Assembly (NCBI GenBank): GCA_030512295.1
Contig: JAULSR010000006.1
Location: forward strand, 62,001 to 126,000
Reading direction: 5' to 3'
DNA: 64,000 nucleotides
Source of the DNA: Bombardia bombarda
Lineage: Eukaryota; Ascomycota; Sordariomycetes; Sordariales; Lasiosphaeriaceae
Below the pieces are notes generated by a model, which had not been told where the DNA came from, ran no database searches, and saw only the letters and a program-made list of their open reading frames with translations. Shown here piece after piece: positions 43,113-56,000 of this stretch (positions are counted from its first letter, which is position 1; the number at the start of each line of letters is the position of its first letter). The translations under genes and the position numbers were made by a program.

Positions 43113-45128
43113 ATGGCTTCTCGACCGGGGCCGGCGGCGGCGTCCTCGTCGTCCCGCAGCCCGGCTCCTGGTGGTGGCTCGTCATCAACAACCGTGACGG
43201 CCAGGTCGGCGGCATCCGACCCCATCCTGCGCAACGCCCTGCGATACACCATCTCGGCGCGCGAATACGCCCTGCTGCATAAATATGTCATTTCACGATC
43301 GCGCCTGCTCAAGAGGCGCGCACCGACTGTCGACGCGGTCCAGAAGATGATGGACGGCGGCGGCGGCGGCGGACCGGCCACGACAACCAGAACTAGTGAC
43401 AAGACCAACAAGGGCAGGAGGAAGGAAGCTGGCGAAGGGGGAGCTGTTGCTGCTGTGACGAGAGGAGGAGGAGGAGGAGGAGGAGGAGGAGGAGGAGGAG
43501 GGGCAGATGACTACAACGCGCGCGCCATTCGGCACTCGATTCGCGTCTTTGTCGCGACGGGCGCGTTGATGAAGCTGTGGGATGTTGTGTCGGCGAGGCT
43601 GGTGGGTGGTAGAAGGCAGGAGTACACATCCAAATCGAAAAAAAAGCAGCCGCTGCACAAGTCGCCAACGCTGCGGCTCTCGCTGTCCCTCAGCACCATC
43701 CTGCTCATGTACAGGCTGCTGTTCCGCTTCTTCACCCGCCTGCGCGCCCACCTGCTGGACCCGTCAGCCGCGCCCTTCCGCAAGCGCAACCCCCGCATGG
43801 CCGGGACGCTGACCTCGCCGTATGCGCCCGCCGTGGGCGCCTCTCTGGCCGGCCTTGCCCTGGGCGTCTACCCGAGCCAGCAGCTGCGGGTGTCGGTCGC
43901 CATCTACACGCTGTTCCGCGGGCTCGAGTTTGGCTGGAACTGCGCCGAGGAGAACGGCATGGTGTGGGGGTGGGAGAAGGGCGTCAATGGCAAGCCGGAC
44001 AGGAAGCGGTCGCGGCCGTGGTGGTGGGGCAGCTGGATGCTGCAGCCGTTTGCGTTTGGACAGCTGCTGCATGCTGTCGTGTTTGACCGCGATTGTTTCC
44101 CAGCCGTAAGTAGTATATGGACTGACAACACACATACCCACTATGAGAAGACCATCCTGACCGCTGACCTGGCCACCTGCTAGACTTACGGAGACTTTAT
44201 CTTTAAGCACTCGACTGCCTACCTGCACACCAAGCCCGAAGACTTTCCCTCCAGTGTGAGGTGGCCCAAGGTGTACGAAATCGTCGACAGTCTGGGCCAA
44301 ATGGCCCGTCTGAACTGGCCGTGAGTTCTCCCTCCCTCCTTCCCCCCCCCCCCCGTTACCCATTCAAGGAACCATCTCACTAAACCACCCTTCCTTCACA
44401 GCGCCTTCATCTCCCCCACCCTCTTCCCCAACAAAGAAGACACCCTCCCCGCCAGCCTCTCCGCCATCGGCCCGCTCACATCCAGCGCCCACCCGCTCAT
44501 CAACTCCCTCTCCTGCGCGACCCTGCACCCCTCCGACCCCTCGTGCACGCGCACCTTCCTCACCTTCTGGCTGCGCTCCTTCCCGCCGCTGACGCGCCTC
44601 TTCCTGCTCATCTACTCGGCCATGCTGCTGCCGCGCCTCAGCGCGCTGTACCACTTCCCCGTCTCGACGCTCCAGAAGCTTGTGTCCAGCGCGCTGCGCA
44701 TGTCGGCGTTTGTCACGGGCTCCGTCGCCACGGCCTGGTCGAGCATCTGCTTCTTCCAGACGTGGCTCCCGCGCGCGTTCCTGCCGACGCAGCGGTTCTT
44801 CCTCGGCGGGTTCCTGGCGGGGTTCTGGGCGCTGATCGAGCGTCGGAGGGGGAGGGGCGTGTTTTTGTATAGTGCGCGGGTCAGTGTGGATAGTTTGTGG
44901 AAGGTCGGGGTCAAGAGGAGGTGGTGGCGCGCGATGAAGGGCGGGGATGTGTGGGTGTTTGTGCTGGCGCTGATGCTGACGGGGGTGGTGTATGAGAGGG
45001 ATGCGAGGGCGATTAAGGAGGGGAATTGGAGGAAGGGGATTAGCTGGGCGAGGGGGGAGGGGTGGAGGGATTGGAGTGTTGAGGAGGAGGAGGAGGAGGT
45101 GGAGGGGGAGGATGAAAATGGAGCGTGA
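43113..45128 (+). CDS. TMEM135-like (peroxisomal/mitochondrial) multi-pass membrane protein
   Basis: Three exons: 43113-44105, 44184-44320 and 44402-45128, giving 618 residues. Introns are 78 and 81 nt; the second contains a C run of about 14. The N-terminus is Ser/Pro/Ala-rich and has a run of about 13 Gly encoded by (GGA)n. Several hydrophobic helices follow (LSLSTILLMYRLLFRFF; ASLAGLALGVYPSQQLRVSVAIYTL; RLFLLIYSAMLLPRL). YGDFIFKHSTAYL, ATAWSSICFFQTWLP and FFLGGFLAGFWALIERRRGRGVFL, with the Arg-rich cytosolic turn, are the features by which I recognise the TMEM135/PMP52 family. Animal members act in peroxisome and mitochondrial dynamics; the fungal role is unclear. The tail is highly acidic (poly-Glu). 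Assignment is from memory. Confidence 0.85.
43462..43503. repeat. (GGA)n coding microsatellite (poly-Gly)
   Basis: About 13 GGA triplets lie inside exon 1 of the TMEM135-like gene and encode a Gly run between a charged linker and the first helix. Triplet-length changes would stay in frame. Confidence 0.9.
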
Positions 45129-45554
45129 GTGGGTGGGTGGGTGTTGAAGGGGGAGGGAGTGAGTTGTTGAAGAGGGAAAAAGTCGAACTTGATTGTAATG
45201 TTGCGCTGGGTCATGGAGGTATTCTTTTTGTTTTCTTTGGCTGTCAGTACCTACCTAGTATTGGTTTGGTTGTTGTTCCGATATAATAGTTTATGAGTCA
45301 AATGATGACGATCCATGTTTTTGTGTTCACTTACTGAACTGTAGTATATTGTGCTAGAAATGTACTTCAGTGAGTATTCAAGATGTCCGAGCTGCGTCTC
45401 ATCGTCACATATTCCTCCCTGGAAACCTCTTGAGCACAGCACAAGATATTATTACAAGTTCATTCATAATGTTGCATTTTGTCTTGTAAGTAAGTCCCCA
45501 AAACCAAGTGTGTCTTATAATCTGCAAGCCCCCGCGTTCTCATCGTCATCATGG
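45129..45554. other. Convergent intergenic region
   Basis: 3' flanks of the TMEM135-like and GH3 genes. No open frame of interest; A+T-rich in the middle. Confidence 0.35.
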
Positions 45555-48004
45555 TCATTTCTCAATCACCAAAGTCCCATTTGACCTCAAATCCCTGCTG
45601 CTGGCACCAACCCACAGCCGATACTCGCCCCTCCTGAGACGCCACTGCTGGGCGACCACGTCCCAGACACTGAGATCCCTCCGCGTGAGCTCAAACTCCG
45701 TCTGCCGGGCCTCGCCTGGGACAAGTGGCCCAACGCGGTGGAACCCGCGCAGTTGGCGCACCGGCGTGTCATCATCATCTTCGCCCTCACCCTCACCCGC
45801 TGCCGGGATCCCCACATACAGCTGGGCGATCTCCGTGCCCTCTCTCTCACCCGCGTTGGAGATATTGCATCTGACCACGGCTAGGGTATCCCATAACGAA
45901 GGGTGACCGCCCTGGATGACAGCAATGCTGGGGTCGGGAAACTCTGCCAGAAGGCGAACTTGACCCTGACCGGCGGCGGCGGGGGGTTTAATGGTGACTG
46001 ATAGGTCAGAGAAGGCGAACGACGTGTACGACAGGCCGAAGCCAAACTCGAAGCGGGGCGTGATGCCGTGCTTGTCGAAGGCGCGGTAATCAATGTACAG
46101 GCCCTCGGTGAAGTTGTCTTCGGGGAAATAGGTGTCAGGCTGCGACCCGGAAGAGTTGAGGAGATGGCCGTAGTCGCTGTCTTTCTTGGCGACCGTGTAT
46201 GGAAGGCGGCCGCTGGGGTTGACGTCGCCGTAGAGCAGGGAGACCAGGCTGTGGCCGCTTTCTTGGCCGGGAAGGCCGCCGAATACGACGGCGGTGATGT
46301 TGGGGTGGTCGATCCATGCGTCGACGGTGCGGATGCCTAATGTGGGTAGAAATAGTTAGCAGGGGTTTTCTGCTGGGACAAGAAGGGGCAAGAAGACTGC
46401 ATACCAGCAGAGTGGATCACGACAATGGTATTGGAACACATTGCCGCTACATTCAGCACCAACTTGTCGCTATAAGCATCGCTGAGACTTGTGCGGTCGA
46501 AGCTCTCGGATGCGTAGGCGTTGATGAATACAAGACAGGCGTCCGTGTTTATGTAGGGCGTGGCCGGATCCTGCGAGTAAAAGTCCCAGCGCAGAATGCC
46601 CCGGTCCCTGGCAACACGTTCTTGCAGAGCCTGGAATGGGGACACAACGTAGGGAGGCGTAGTGCCGCCTGACCCGCCGCCAGCGATCAGGGTGCCGTTC
46701 AGTGTGTTCCACCCAAAGTTGACCTCGTAGCCGCCACCGTACCGGGCCGGATCCTGCCAGGGGGCTGCAGAGACTGTGGCGCCGTAGCCGTAGACGCAGA
46801 GGAACCTGGGCTTCTTGAACGGCAGTGTGTTGTTGACATTCTTGACGAGAACAGTGCCGGCCGCGCCAATTTCTTTGATCAGGCTTGCATGGTCTTCCTG
46901 CACGTCGACGGCAGGGTGTTTCTGGTTGCTTGGGTACACGGCGCGGTTGGGGTAGCCGGTCTCCTGATGCAGGTAGTACCACGCTGCGAGGATGCGGGTG
47001 GCCATGTCGTCGAGGCGATGCTCGCTGACAGAGCCGTTGCGGACAGCCTGGACGAGGTTATCGCCCCAGAAGCCGGCATTGGGCATGACCAGGTCGAGGC
47101 CGGCGTTGGCAGACGCGACGCCCGACATCTGGCCGTCCCAGTCGCTGACGACGAAGCCCTCGAAGCCGAGCTCGGTCTTGAGGATGCCGTTGAGCAGCTT
47201 GGAGTTTTGGCACGCGTACGAGTGGTTGGCGCGCTGGTAGCTGCACATGACAGACGCGGCGCCGGCGCGCAGGGCGTCCATAAAGGGGAAGACGTAGAGC
47301 TCGTGCAGGGTGCGGTCGTCGACGTTTGCGCTGATGGCGTCGCCCATGTCGGACGACCAGCGACGGCGAAACTCCTGCTCATTCAGCAGCCAGTGCTTTG
47401 GAGTGGCGATGACGCCGGCATCCTGCATGCCGCGGGTGACGGCGCCCATGCCGGCGCCGGCCAGGTAGGGGTCGTTGCTGAGGCCCTCCCAGTTGCGGCC
47501 GCCCCTGGCAATGCGGCCCAGGGGGCCGGCGACGGGGCCGAGGGCGACGTTGATGCCTCTGCCGTGGAACTCGGCGCCCAGGGTGCGGCCGTAGCGGTAC
47601 ATCAGATCCTTGTCAAAGGTGGCGGCCACGTGGATGCCGGCGGGGAAGGCGGAGACGAACTCTTGGCCCCGGACGCCATCGGGGGCATCGGCGAAGCAGA
47701 GGGCTGGGATATCGAGACGGGCAACCTCGCCCGTGTTCCCGGCACAGGCGCCTGGCCAGCCGTTGGTCAGGTTCACCTTCTCCTCGACTGTCATCTGCGA
47801 CACGACGTAGTGGGCATGGCCGTAAGCGGCTGCCCACCTGTCACTGGTGGAGCCGTTTCCGATCGGTGAAGGGTAGACTGGAGGGCTTCGGCCGTAGTAT
47901 GGCAGCTCGGATGGACCGGTCTGACGACCTATTCCGATAGACGAGGAGGCAGCCCAGAACAAGGAGACGGCGCCCTTTAGGGTCAGGACAAGCTGGTCTG
48001 TCAT
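45555..48004 (-). CDS. Secreted beta-glucosidase-type glycoside hydrolase family 3
   Basis: Two exons, 48004-46405 and 46336-45555, with a 68-nt intron (GTATGC, branch GCTAAC, acceptor TTAG) joining IHSAG to IRTVDAW, giving 793 residues. The N-terminal TIM-barrel domain shows LCFADAPDGVRG, the substrate-binding KHW (ATPKHWLLNEQE) and the catalytic nucleophile Asp288 in GFVVSDWDGQ. The central alpha/beta sandwich domain (AAGTVLVKN..NTLPF; FGGLPGQESGHSLVSLLYGDVNPSGRLPYT) and the C-terminal fibronectin-like domain (FEFGFGLSYTSF; LRGFHRV.PL) follow. Residues 1-25 are probably a signal peptide. The enzyme should release glucose from the ends of beta-linked oligosaccharides such as cellobiose or plant glucosides. 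Several N-glycosylation sites are visible. Domain order and length match secreted fungal GH3 enzymes. Confidence 0.93.
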
Positions 48005-51000
48005 GGCCTCGGCTTTTTGCTTTGTGTCGTTGCAGTGGTAATGGGTGATGGCATAACACCTCCCCTCGTGGACGAAACTTATACCTTACCTTGCAGGTAT
48101 GGAGATAGGTGAAGTCCCAGTCCCAGCCCAGCGGTCTGGTAACACGGGAGCCCAAGGCGCCTGCAGTGACAGTCAGGTCCGGTTTAGCGGGTCCGGTTGA
48201 TTGGACCAGGCCATGCATTCGACGTGTTTGCTTGCCAATCATCCCAGTTTCCATCTGGCGTACGGGACACAAAAGTCCCTTCACCGTGGTAAGGTAATCA
48301 GGTAATGAACTGGGGCCGAGTCGTCTGCTCTTCTCGCTAGGTCGTTGTTGACTGCACCAATGGGCAGGTGCCACAGGCTTGCAGACGTCGTCTTTTAGCG
48401 CATGCACTGCCAATCGACCCAATTCTGCCCCGCACCCCAACAAGGCCATGACGCGCAGTCTGCTAGGTAATAAGGATATGGTGCACTCAGCAAGTTGATG
48501 GCACTTGCGATGCGTCGCTGTCGTCCATCTGGATCACGCAGGCAGGAGAGATACCGTTATGGGAAGTCTGCCCCGATATCCAGGCGCCTCTCCGCTGTTG
48601 TTTCCCAGGACACGGAAATTTGTTAAGGAGTGAGTGGGTGCTGAATCCAATCCCGGGTTTCAGCCCTGGATCCACGCCGGGGATTAAGCTGCTATCAAAT
48701 AAGCAGCACGCACAGTACAGGACCTACCTTACCTACAGTACAGTACACCTTACCTAAGGTGTGTGAAGCAGTGATGCCATGTCGGCGCTGGTGGGCCATG
48801 TCTGTGAAGCCGAATCTTAGAAATACTCCAAAATGGGTTGGGCGCCGAGGTGTAATTATCAACAATCTGCCTACACCTACCCACCCGGTCCCAAAAATTA
48901 GGTAGTGGATTCATGACGTCCATTCCATGTCCAGACTCCATGTCCAGACTCCATGTCCATGAACCTGCCTGGGTCTGAAGCAGTCGGGTTTTGGAACCAC
49001 CATGGGTGTACCAAATCACCTCTACGGTTCCATTTGGTCTTTAGGACGAAATGAGTTACCACCTCCCAAGAGACCTCTTGTATCCCCTGAGGCTGGTCAT
49101 TGTCAGAAATAGAGACATTTTGCTTTTTTATTTCCTCATCCATTGAGTTGCCAATATCTTGCTCACCGCACATGTGAGACAAGCACTTCTCAGGCTGGCT
49201 GAGTCAAGAACACCAAAGTGTCAGAGCACCTCCTTGCTTTTCTTTCTTTCTTTTTTGTATGCAGCACAGAGTACTGGTGCGTACGCACGTATGAGATTAT
49301 CCTTCTCCTTTACTCCGTGAGAGATGTCAATCTTGCGTTTCAACACTGGAGCGCCTGCATGTGTCTGGCGATGCCTTACCTTAGCTTTTGAGAAGTCCGG
49401 ACTCAGGCGTGCCGAGTACCTCGTACCTATCCCGTACCAAGCTGCCATCTTCTTTTCTCTCGTGGGAGTGGAGCCTCCGGGACTGCCAGGCTGGTCGGAT
49501 ACCGGATCCCTGCTTCCAGGTTCCTTCGCTACCACCGGCCCATCACGGTGCCATCCAGGTACAAATACTCCAGGACCGGGTTCCTCATTGGGCTAAGCGT
49601 CAGGAACAGCCCTCCTATTGGATCGCGGAAGCTACCTTTGGCCCATCCGTGTAGGCGGGACGGTGGGTTGTGGGTGGTGGGCGGCTAAGTACCCAGGCCA
49701 GGGGGTGTCAGTAGTGTACACAGTACTTGCTGCTGTCTGGACACCCAGGAAAGGGGTGGAGACGGTTCGCTGGATTGAGATGGCACTTGGTCTTGGCTCC
49801 TGGAGAACAGAATTTTGGACAAGGACACTAACCAAAGCCAGTCCAGTCCCTATTGCAGACTTGCAGTACAGATACGGAATATCTTCCATAAAAAGAGCCT
49901 CATCCATCTCGTCCAATCGGAGTTTAGCGTCTCTAATTGACAGCAGGAGCAGCAGCACCAGGAGTCGACTTTCTGATGGGCGTTTGGAGGGTTAAATAAC
50001 TTTATTCGTTTGCATTCGTGTTGGGGCGGGCGAGCGAGCGGCCATGCATGCTTCCCGTCAGCCATCGGGTTGTCGCCGCCCGCTAGTACGATTTGGGCGG
50101 ACAACGTTGGCTACCAAGAGATCTTTGGATGCTTGCCAAAATCCGCCATTGCGAAATGAAGGGCCTAGACAAGTCGTATGATTTGCGACGACATCTGTTG
50201 CGAATATTGCCAAAATTTCTGTGTATCCAGATGAGTATATTGGCCAGCGAGACTCGAGAACTCGACAAGACCGAGTTACACGGTGCCCAGGCAATAAGGG
50301 GGGCGGTCACCCGCCCGTTGACAGAGTGGTTGCGCTGCATAAAGGCTGCATGAGGTGTGGACGGACGGTGGACTTGTTCGTCGAGGGCTACCTGCGAAAT
50401 AACTTCCTCCCTCGGTGATTGCCAGTGCCACAACGGCGCCAGCATCCAAAATAAGCGACATCAGTCGACAGGTAATCTAATTGTCTGCTCTTCTCCAGGA
50501 TTGCAGTCGGCCGCCTATAGTGTGAAAACAGAACCATTGATGCCAATGACATACTAGCAACATGCCGCCTACGCGTTTAGGACGGCAAAGGCGGCAAAGA
50601 CAACCCAGACGTTCAAGAAGACGGCTGCCCTTTTCTCCCTTAGGTACCTATGTAAATCTAATGCATTAATGCTGGGGTGCAGACTGTATGTCTCGACATC
50701 ATACGCTTTACGGAGCACTGTGTGTGATACCTCGTAAAGATGCGTGTGATGTTACACGCTGGAGGAGACACATGTAGGGGGACACACGGAGCGACAGGTT
50801 TATATCTTGTCCAACCACCCAGTTCCGATGTCTTGGATCTTAAAAGTGATGCATGTCGATTGGTTTACAATAAGCACATACCGACCAATATTAGCGAGAT
50901 ACGGAGTACAGGATGCTATGTGGATAAAGGGCACTGGCCGGACCGGCCATTATATACATTTTGGCCAGGATGGCCATGGGTTGAAGGCGGGCCATCGGAA

Positions 51001-53066
51001 GCCAATTGAGCAACCCTAATGAACGGCGCCAAACTCGGGCCTGCCTGTTTTTGACGCGTCTCTAGAATTTGGATCGAGCAGCCCTCGTCTCGGCGATCTG
51101 TCGTCTCGGACAGTGAGTGGTACCGTAATATGATGGGGGGGAACCTGAACAGAAGACCTGTTTCTAGACCTGTTTCTAGACCTGATGCCGTGGTTGACGA
51201 GAATAAGAGGGGAAGCGGTCGCACACAAGCACGATTATGCGCAGGAACCTCAATGTCTCCCTCCTTCTTGCAGCCTTTGACGTGCTGCCCCCAGTATGTA
51301 TCCCTCCCGTATGCTCAACGCGCTTCTCGCTATCGGTCAGGTCGAACGAGGGCCAGTAGAAACAATGATGCGGGCAATGACTTCGGTCGCGAACTGCGGG
51401 CTGCTTGGCTGCAATTCAAGGGAAGCTGACGGTCGGGACACTGTAAATGGTCATGCAGCAGTTCCGACTTTTCCTGTTCGCCCCGTCAAGCTTGTCTCAT
51501 CCTCTCTCACTCAATCTTAAGCGGGGGTCAAGGCGAAGGCACTGTCCAGTCGTTTTCCTTCTGTTCACGTTTCCAAAATTTCTTCTTTTCCCCCCTGTTT
51601 AGCTCACTGGTCCACACTCCCATTCCCCCCATGTACCGGTACGCGGGCCAGGATTCAAATTTGGGCCAATCAGGCCGCGTTTAGCGTTTCATTTCCTGCA
51701 TCAAGCCATCAACCTCAAAAGCGCACGGTGCAGCTTTTGTCACACAACCACTCCCCGGAATAAAAGGGCCCCGCCTCCCCTGGGCCAATGGTCCATGCCC
51801 CTATCCTCAAGGACCAATGGTAGACCATAATTCCCATGCGCTCCCCACTAAATTCCTCTCCATACCTTACTGTACCTGTCTAGTTGCACGCCCTGAAGGC
51901 AGTCAAAGGTAGCAGTTCCTGACCGCAGGCAGGTCCAGGCTTTGCCCCCACTTTATTCTACAGGTCCCGCAACGCAATCTTTCCTGGATTGCCCATTCAC
52001 GGTCGTGCCCTGCGTCGTCTCCCCAGATCCTAAATCTCGCCCGGGTCGTCCCATCGTCTGCCGCTGCCATCGTAGCTCTTTTCTCCCGCCGTCCCCAATC
52101 TGCACTGGGCTTTGAACTGTCAGCGCCTCTCTTTTCGTGACAGCCAAATTCCCATCCTACGTTCGCTTCGTTCCCTCCTTTTGCAAGCCATTCGCTTTTC
52201 GCCTCAACATCCCCCACAACTGCCAAAACAAGCCAAAACAAAACTGCCCCCCGACAAGAGGACTCGACGCGAAACCGTCCGCATCTCTTTTCTGCCGACC
52301 GAGGCTCACACGTTCCTTTTTCGATCGATTGTCGACAAATAATTCTGGACATTCAGCTCGCCTGTGCTGCCTCCAGCTCTCCTTCCGATTCCTGCGCAAG
52401 CGAAACTATTGGGGCTCTGCCGCTAGAACAACGCGACCGAGTCAACAAACTTTCATACCTCTTCAGTTGATGGAGTTGGTGGGTACCGGTCTTGAAACCG
52501 TCTCGGCATCGACAGCCAAGCCCATGGTAAGGACGTGAGCCGCTTACGCACCTCGAAACTTTCCTTCGCGCCCCGGTCCTTTCCCCCATCTGAGCTTTTG
52601 CCATTGGGCTTTATGCATGCATGACACGGGTACCTTCGTCGAGGAAAACGAGCACGTTGCCAGACTCCCAAACGAGTGCTTGACTTGTCACATTTCTACT
52701 CTTGTAGTAGAGTTTCTGGCATTTTCTTTGCATGCAGATTCCATCTCTCTCGCATTCTTGCCTGCCGTGAAGGAGTAGTACATGTCTAGAAAGATATTGA
52801 GCTAACTTGTGTGTTTGTTGTCAGATTTAGACACCGCAATTCGGGCTCTACACAACGCTTGATTGAATCCCCACCCGTTCATCTGATCCTCGGTGCCGGC
52901 AAGACGACCTGAGCCACATCCGAATCCGACCGTGCGGTTCGAGCCCCCGGAATGTGCCAATCTTGAACTGGGCCACCCACGCTATACAGTTGCGTGTTTC
53001 AACCGAGCGCCTTTCGTCTTTGGCGACCCGAAATAACTACCAGGAACTACCCGGTACGCAGTCTCA
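48005..53066. other. Five-kilobase gene-free region and long leader of the next gene
   Basis: No frame above 150 codons shows protein character, and no RNA gene was seen. The left half holds dispersed TACCTTACCT motifs and a 13-base direct repeat at 48925-48958. An 11-base repeat (CCTGTTTCTAGA) lies at 51158-51183. From about 51900 the DNA is pyrimidine-biased and is probably the promoter and leader of the gene at 53067. A plausible leader intron runs from GTAAGG at about 52527 to TTGTCAG at about 52826, just after a 22-codon upstream frame (ATG 52470). Confidence 0.4.
48925..48958. repeat. 13-nt direct repeat, about 2.6 copies
   Basis: The unit CCATGTCCAGACT occurs at 48925 and 48938, with a partial third copy at 48951. 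It is intergenic, with no gene attached. Confidence 0.85.
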
Positions 53067-56000
53067 ATGAATCGCTTTCGAACCAAGAAGCGGGCGAAGG
53101 ACGATGCTCCAGCCAACCGCACCAGCGAGGATTCAGAGCATTCGTCGTTGCCATCATTCAAGGGCTTTCGGAGGGGAAAGAAGACACAAAATGAGGAACC
53201 CAAGAAGGAAATCGATCTCGCCGCTGCCTTGCCCTCCAACGATGATTTCCGCACAAGTCTTTTAATGACAAATCTCTCGGCCCGGTTTTCCATGTTGAGA
53301 GAGCAGGATGATCCAAACACAAAAATCGGAAAGGCCAGCGATGACAGCGTCCTGTATCCCAAGCGCCAATCGAGACTGCCAGACTTTGGGTTTGGTGGTG
53401 TTGGGCTCTCGGATATCGCCGAGGTCGAGTCGATCAAGGCTGCTCCCTTCATGCGGAACGGGTCTTTTGCGTCAGATGACACCGAGTCGACAAAGGGGGC
53501 AAGTGTTATGAACCGAGCCAAGCCAACGGAGGGCAACAACTTGTTTGGTGGAAGACAGAAGATATACAAGATTCCGGCTGGGCCTTCGTCAAAGAACCAA
53601 GCGGGTGGGATGAGTGGCCGTGCACTCTATGATGATGATGTCGCAATGTCTTCTTTTCAGCGCTGGAGACAAGCGGAGAGGGAGAGGGCTCTTGAAGAAG
53701 AGGCGGCTGCTTCGATGGAGGCTGAGGATGAGGCAGACCAGACAGCTCGGTCAGAATCACCACCACCTGTGGGCTATAATCGGAAACGCGAAACGTCTTC
53801 CACCACTTCGTCAGCTTCGGCGATTGCCCGCAATTCGACGGCTGCCACATCTTTCACTTCTCAGCCGACCGCATCTGTCAAGGATTGGCAATCGGTGTCG
53901 ACCGCACCCACCTCAGCTGCGTCTACTCCTGCTCTTGAACGAAATGTCACCCGAACAAGGCGGCTGTATGAACAGGGTCTGACACAGGAGATGCAAGAGC
54001 AACAATCGTCTGCTCTGTCGAGGATTGACACCCTCAGTCGTCAGAGAATTCTGGGGAACCGGACACCTGACCATAGACCAAACTCGCCATCACCTACAGC
54101 AAATGCTTTTTTGGAACGATCGATCAGCGAAAAGCGGACCATGTTGACGAAGGCAAGCGCTCCAAATTTGAGGACGGTGAACACTCCAACAACCGGGTCC
54201 TCGGGGGGTATGACGAACCTGGGCATCAGAGTTCCAGCCCAGGCAGACACCAGTCCTAGCTTTGGCGGAAGTCCTCCTCTGAGCCCCCCGATAAGCGAAA
54301 CTGGCGATCAACATGTTTTGTCCATTCAACCCAACGATGTTGGAAAGGCAACCGCAATGGGGGTTTTCCAGAAGCCCTCCCAGCCGTATGATGAGTCGAA
54401 GTATGCTCAGCGGCAAATACAACTTCAACAGGGCCGTGAGACCCCAACCCGACGTTTCAGGGCTGAGTCTAATGCGTCGCTGGTTACGGGCCGCTCACAA
54501 TCCTCATCATCTGCCCAGCGCCAGCCGTTCGAGGCCAAGTCAGAATATGTTCAAACTGAGCCAGCTGTACAAGAAGAATCCACACCTAGTACTTTCCTCG
54601 ATGACTCGGAGTCTGTATCGTCAGATACTGCCCCCAGTACGCAACCATCGACAGCTCCCAAGCTTACCATCCAGCGGCCATCCGATCAGGATCATCCCGC
54701 CTTCAGGCAATCCGCGCTGCCAACTCCTCTTTCTTATAGTTCCCGGTCCAGCAACGAGCCGTCCCCCATATCGGAGGAGCCGAGAATTTTGGTGGAGAAC
54801 TCGGTAGAGAGGTCACCAGAGGATTCGCCCACACTCGGACCCGTATCCGGTCTGAGTGGTATGGTCCGTCAACATCTCCGCTCCGAAAGCAATGTCTCCT
54901 CGATCTATGATGGTGCACCTCAGAGTACTGGCCTTGAATCTCGATTTCCCAGTGATGCGTACGAGCGACCGATTGTTGAGGGACTGGGACCCAGATCAAA
55001 TCCTTGGATCTCGTCGGAGCATGACTGGGCTTTATCCTATTACGGTGATTCTGCCGCACCGAAACTGAAGCAGCTTGAGGATATCAGCAGCCCTGACATG
55101 GGGCATGCAGTGGACTCCACTTTGCCAGACCGCTCCAGCAATGATATGCTGGATGAGAAAGATGAATTTGCAAATCAACTTGCAGACGCCCGCCGACGCG
55201 TCCGGGAGAGGCTGACATCCTATGTCGAGTCGGACAGTAGCAGATCTGCGTCTCCGTCTCGACAGGCCGATCTCTCCAAGGATATTGCCGCCCAGGCTCC
55301 TCCCAACCCATTGGGGCTTGATACGCTCAAGCCTAAATCGAGTCGAGGCTCTCTCGCTGACCGATCGCGAGGGATTGTAGCAGGTCAATCTAAGGCTGCA
55401 CAGAAGCTGGGCATCGGTGCGTCGACCATGAGTACCTCACCAAGTCCGAACAAGCAATCATTTGATAGTAGCGATATCGCCCCGGTTCGATCAACAGACA
55501 GAAATCTGAAAGAGGATCACCGCTTGGAAAGACACTCGACATCTGAAGGCGACGAGGCTGACTCGGCAAACGATAAAGAAGACGAAAGCAACACCCATCC
55601 GGGGTTGAAGGCTTTCAGGCAGGCGAGGAGAGAATTACAAAAGCGTAAGGAGCTTGAGACTTTGGCGCAACGCCAGATATCGAACACTGCGCCATCTCAG
55701 GATCAAGTGGAAGACTACCAATTCGCAGTGCAGTCACCACCTAAGAGAGAAGGCGGTCAGGGACAAAGGATGCCAAGCACTGAGAGGAAAGCCCCACCTG
55801 TCCTCTATCGACAACGTGCCCCAAGCGAGGAGGCAAGTTATGGAATGAACGCTAATTCCCCGTCGGTGCCAAAGAACTTTGGTGAACGCGGGAGGAGCGG
55901 ACCGGACCCGAGGGGCCACCAGTGCCCAGCAGCAGGCCACCTCTCAGGCCAAAGAACAACAACAGCCCGAATGATGGCCAACAGGCGCCGAACCACCATC

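Noticed and set aside
46889..47869. A 326-codon plus frame with Val/Asp/Ala-rich composition
   Set aside because: Antisense shadow of the GC-rich GH3 beta-glucosidase gene.
51903..52352. A 149-codon minus frame in the leader of the large disordered protein gene
   Set aside because: Random composition, lies in the probable promoter/leader, and overlaps plus-strand frames of the same kind.
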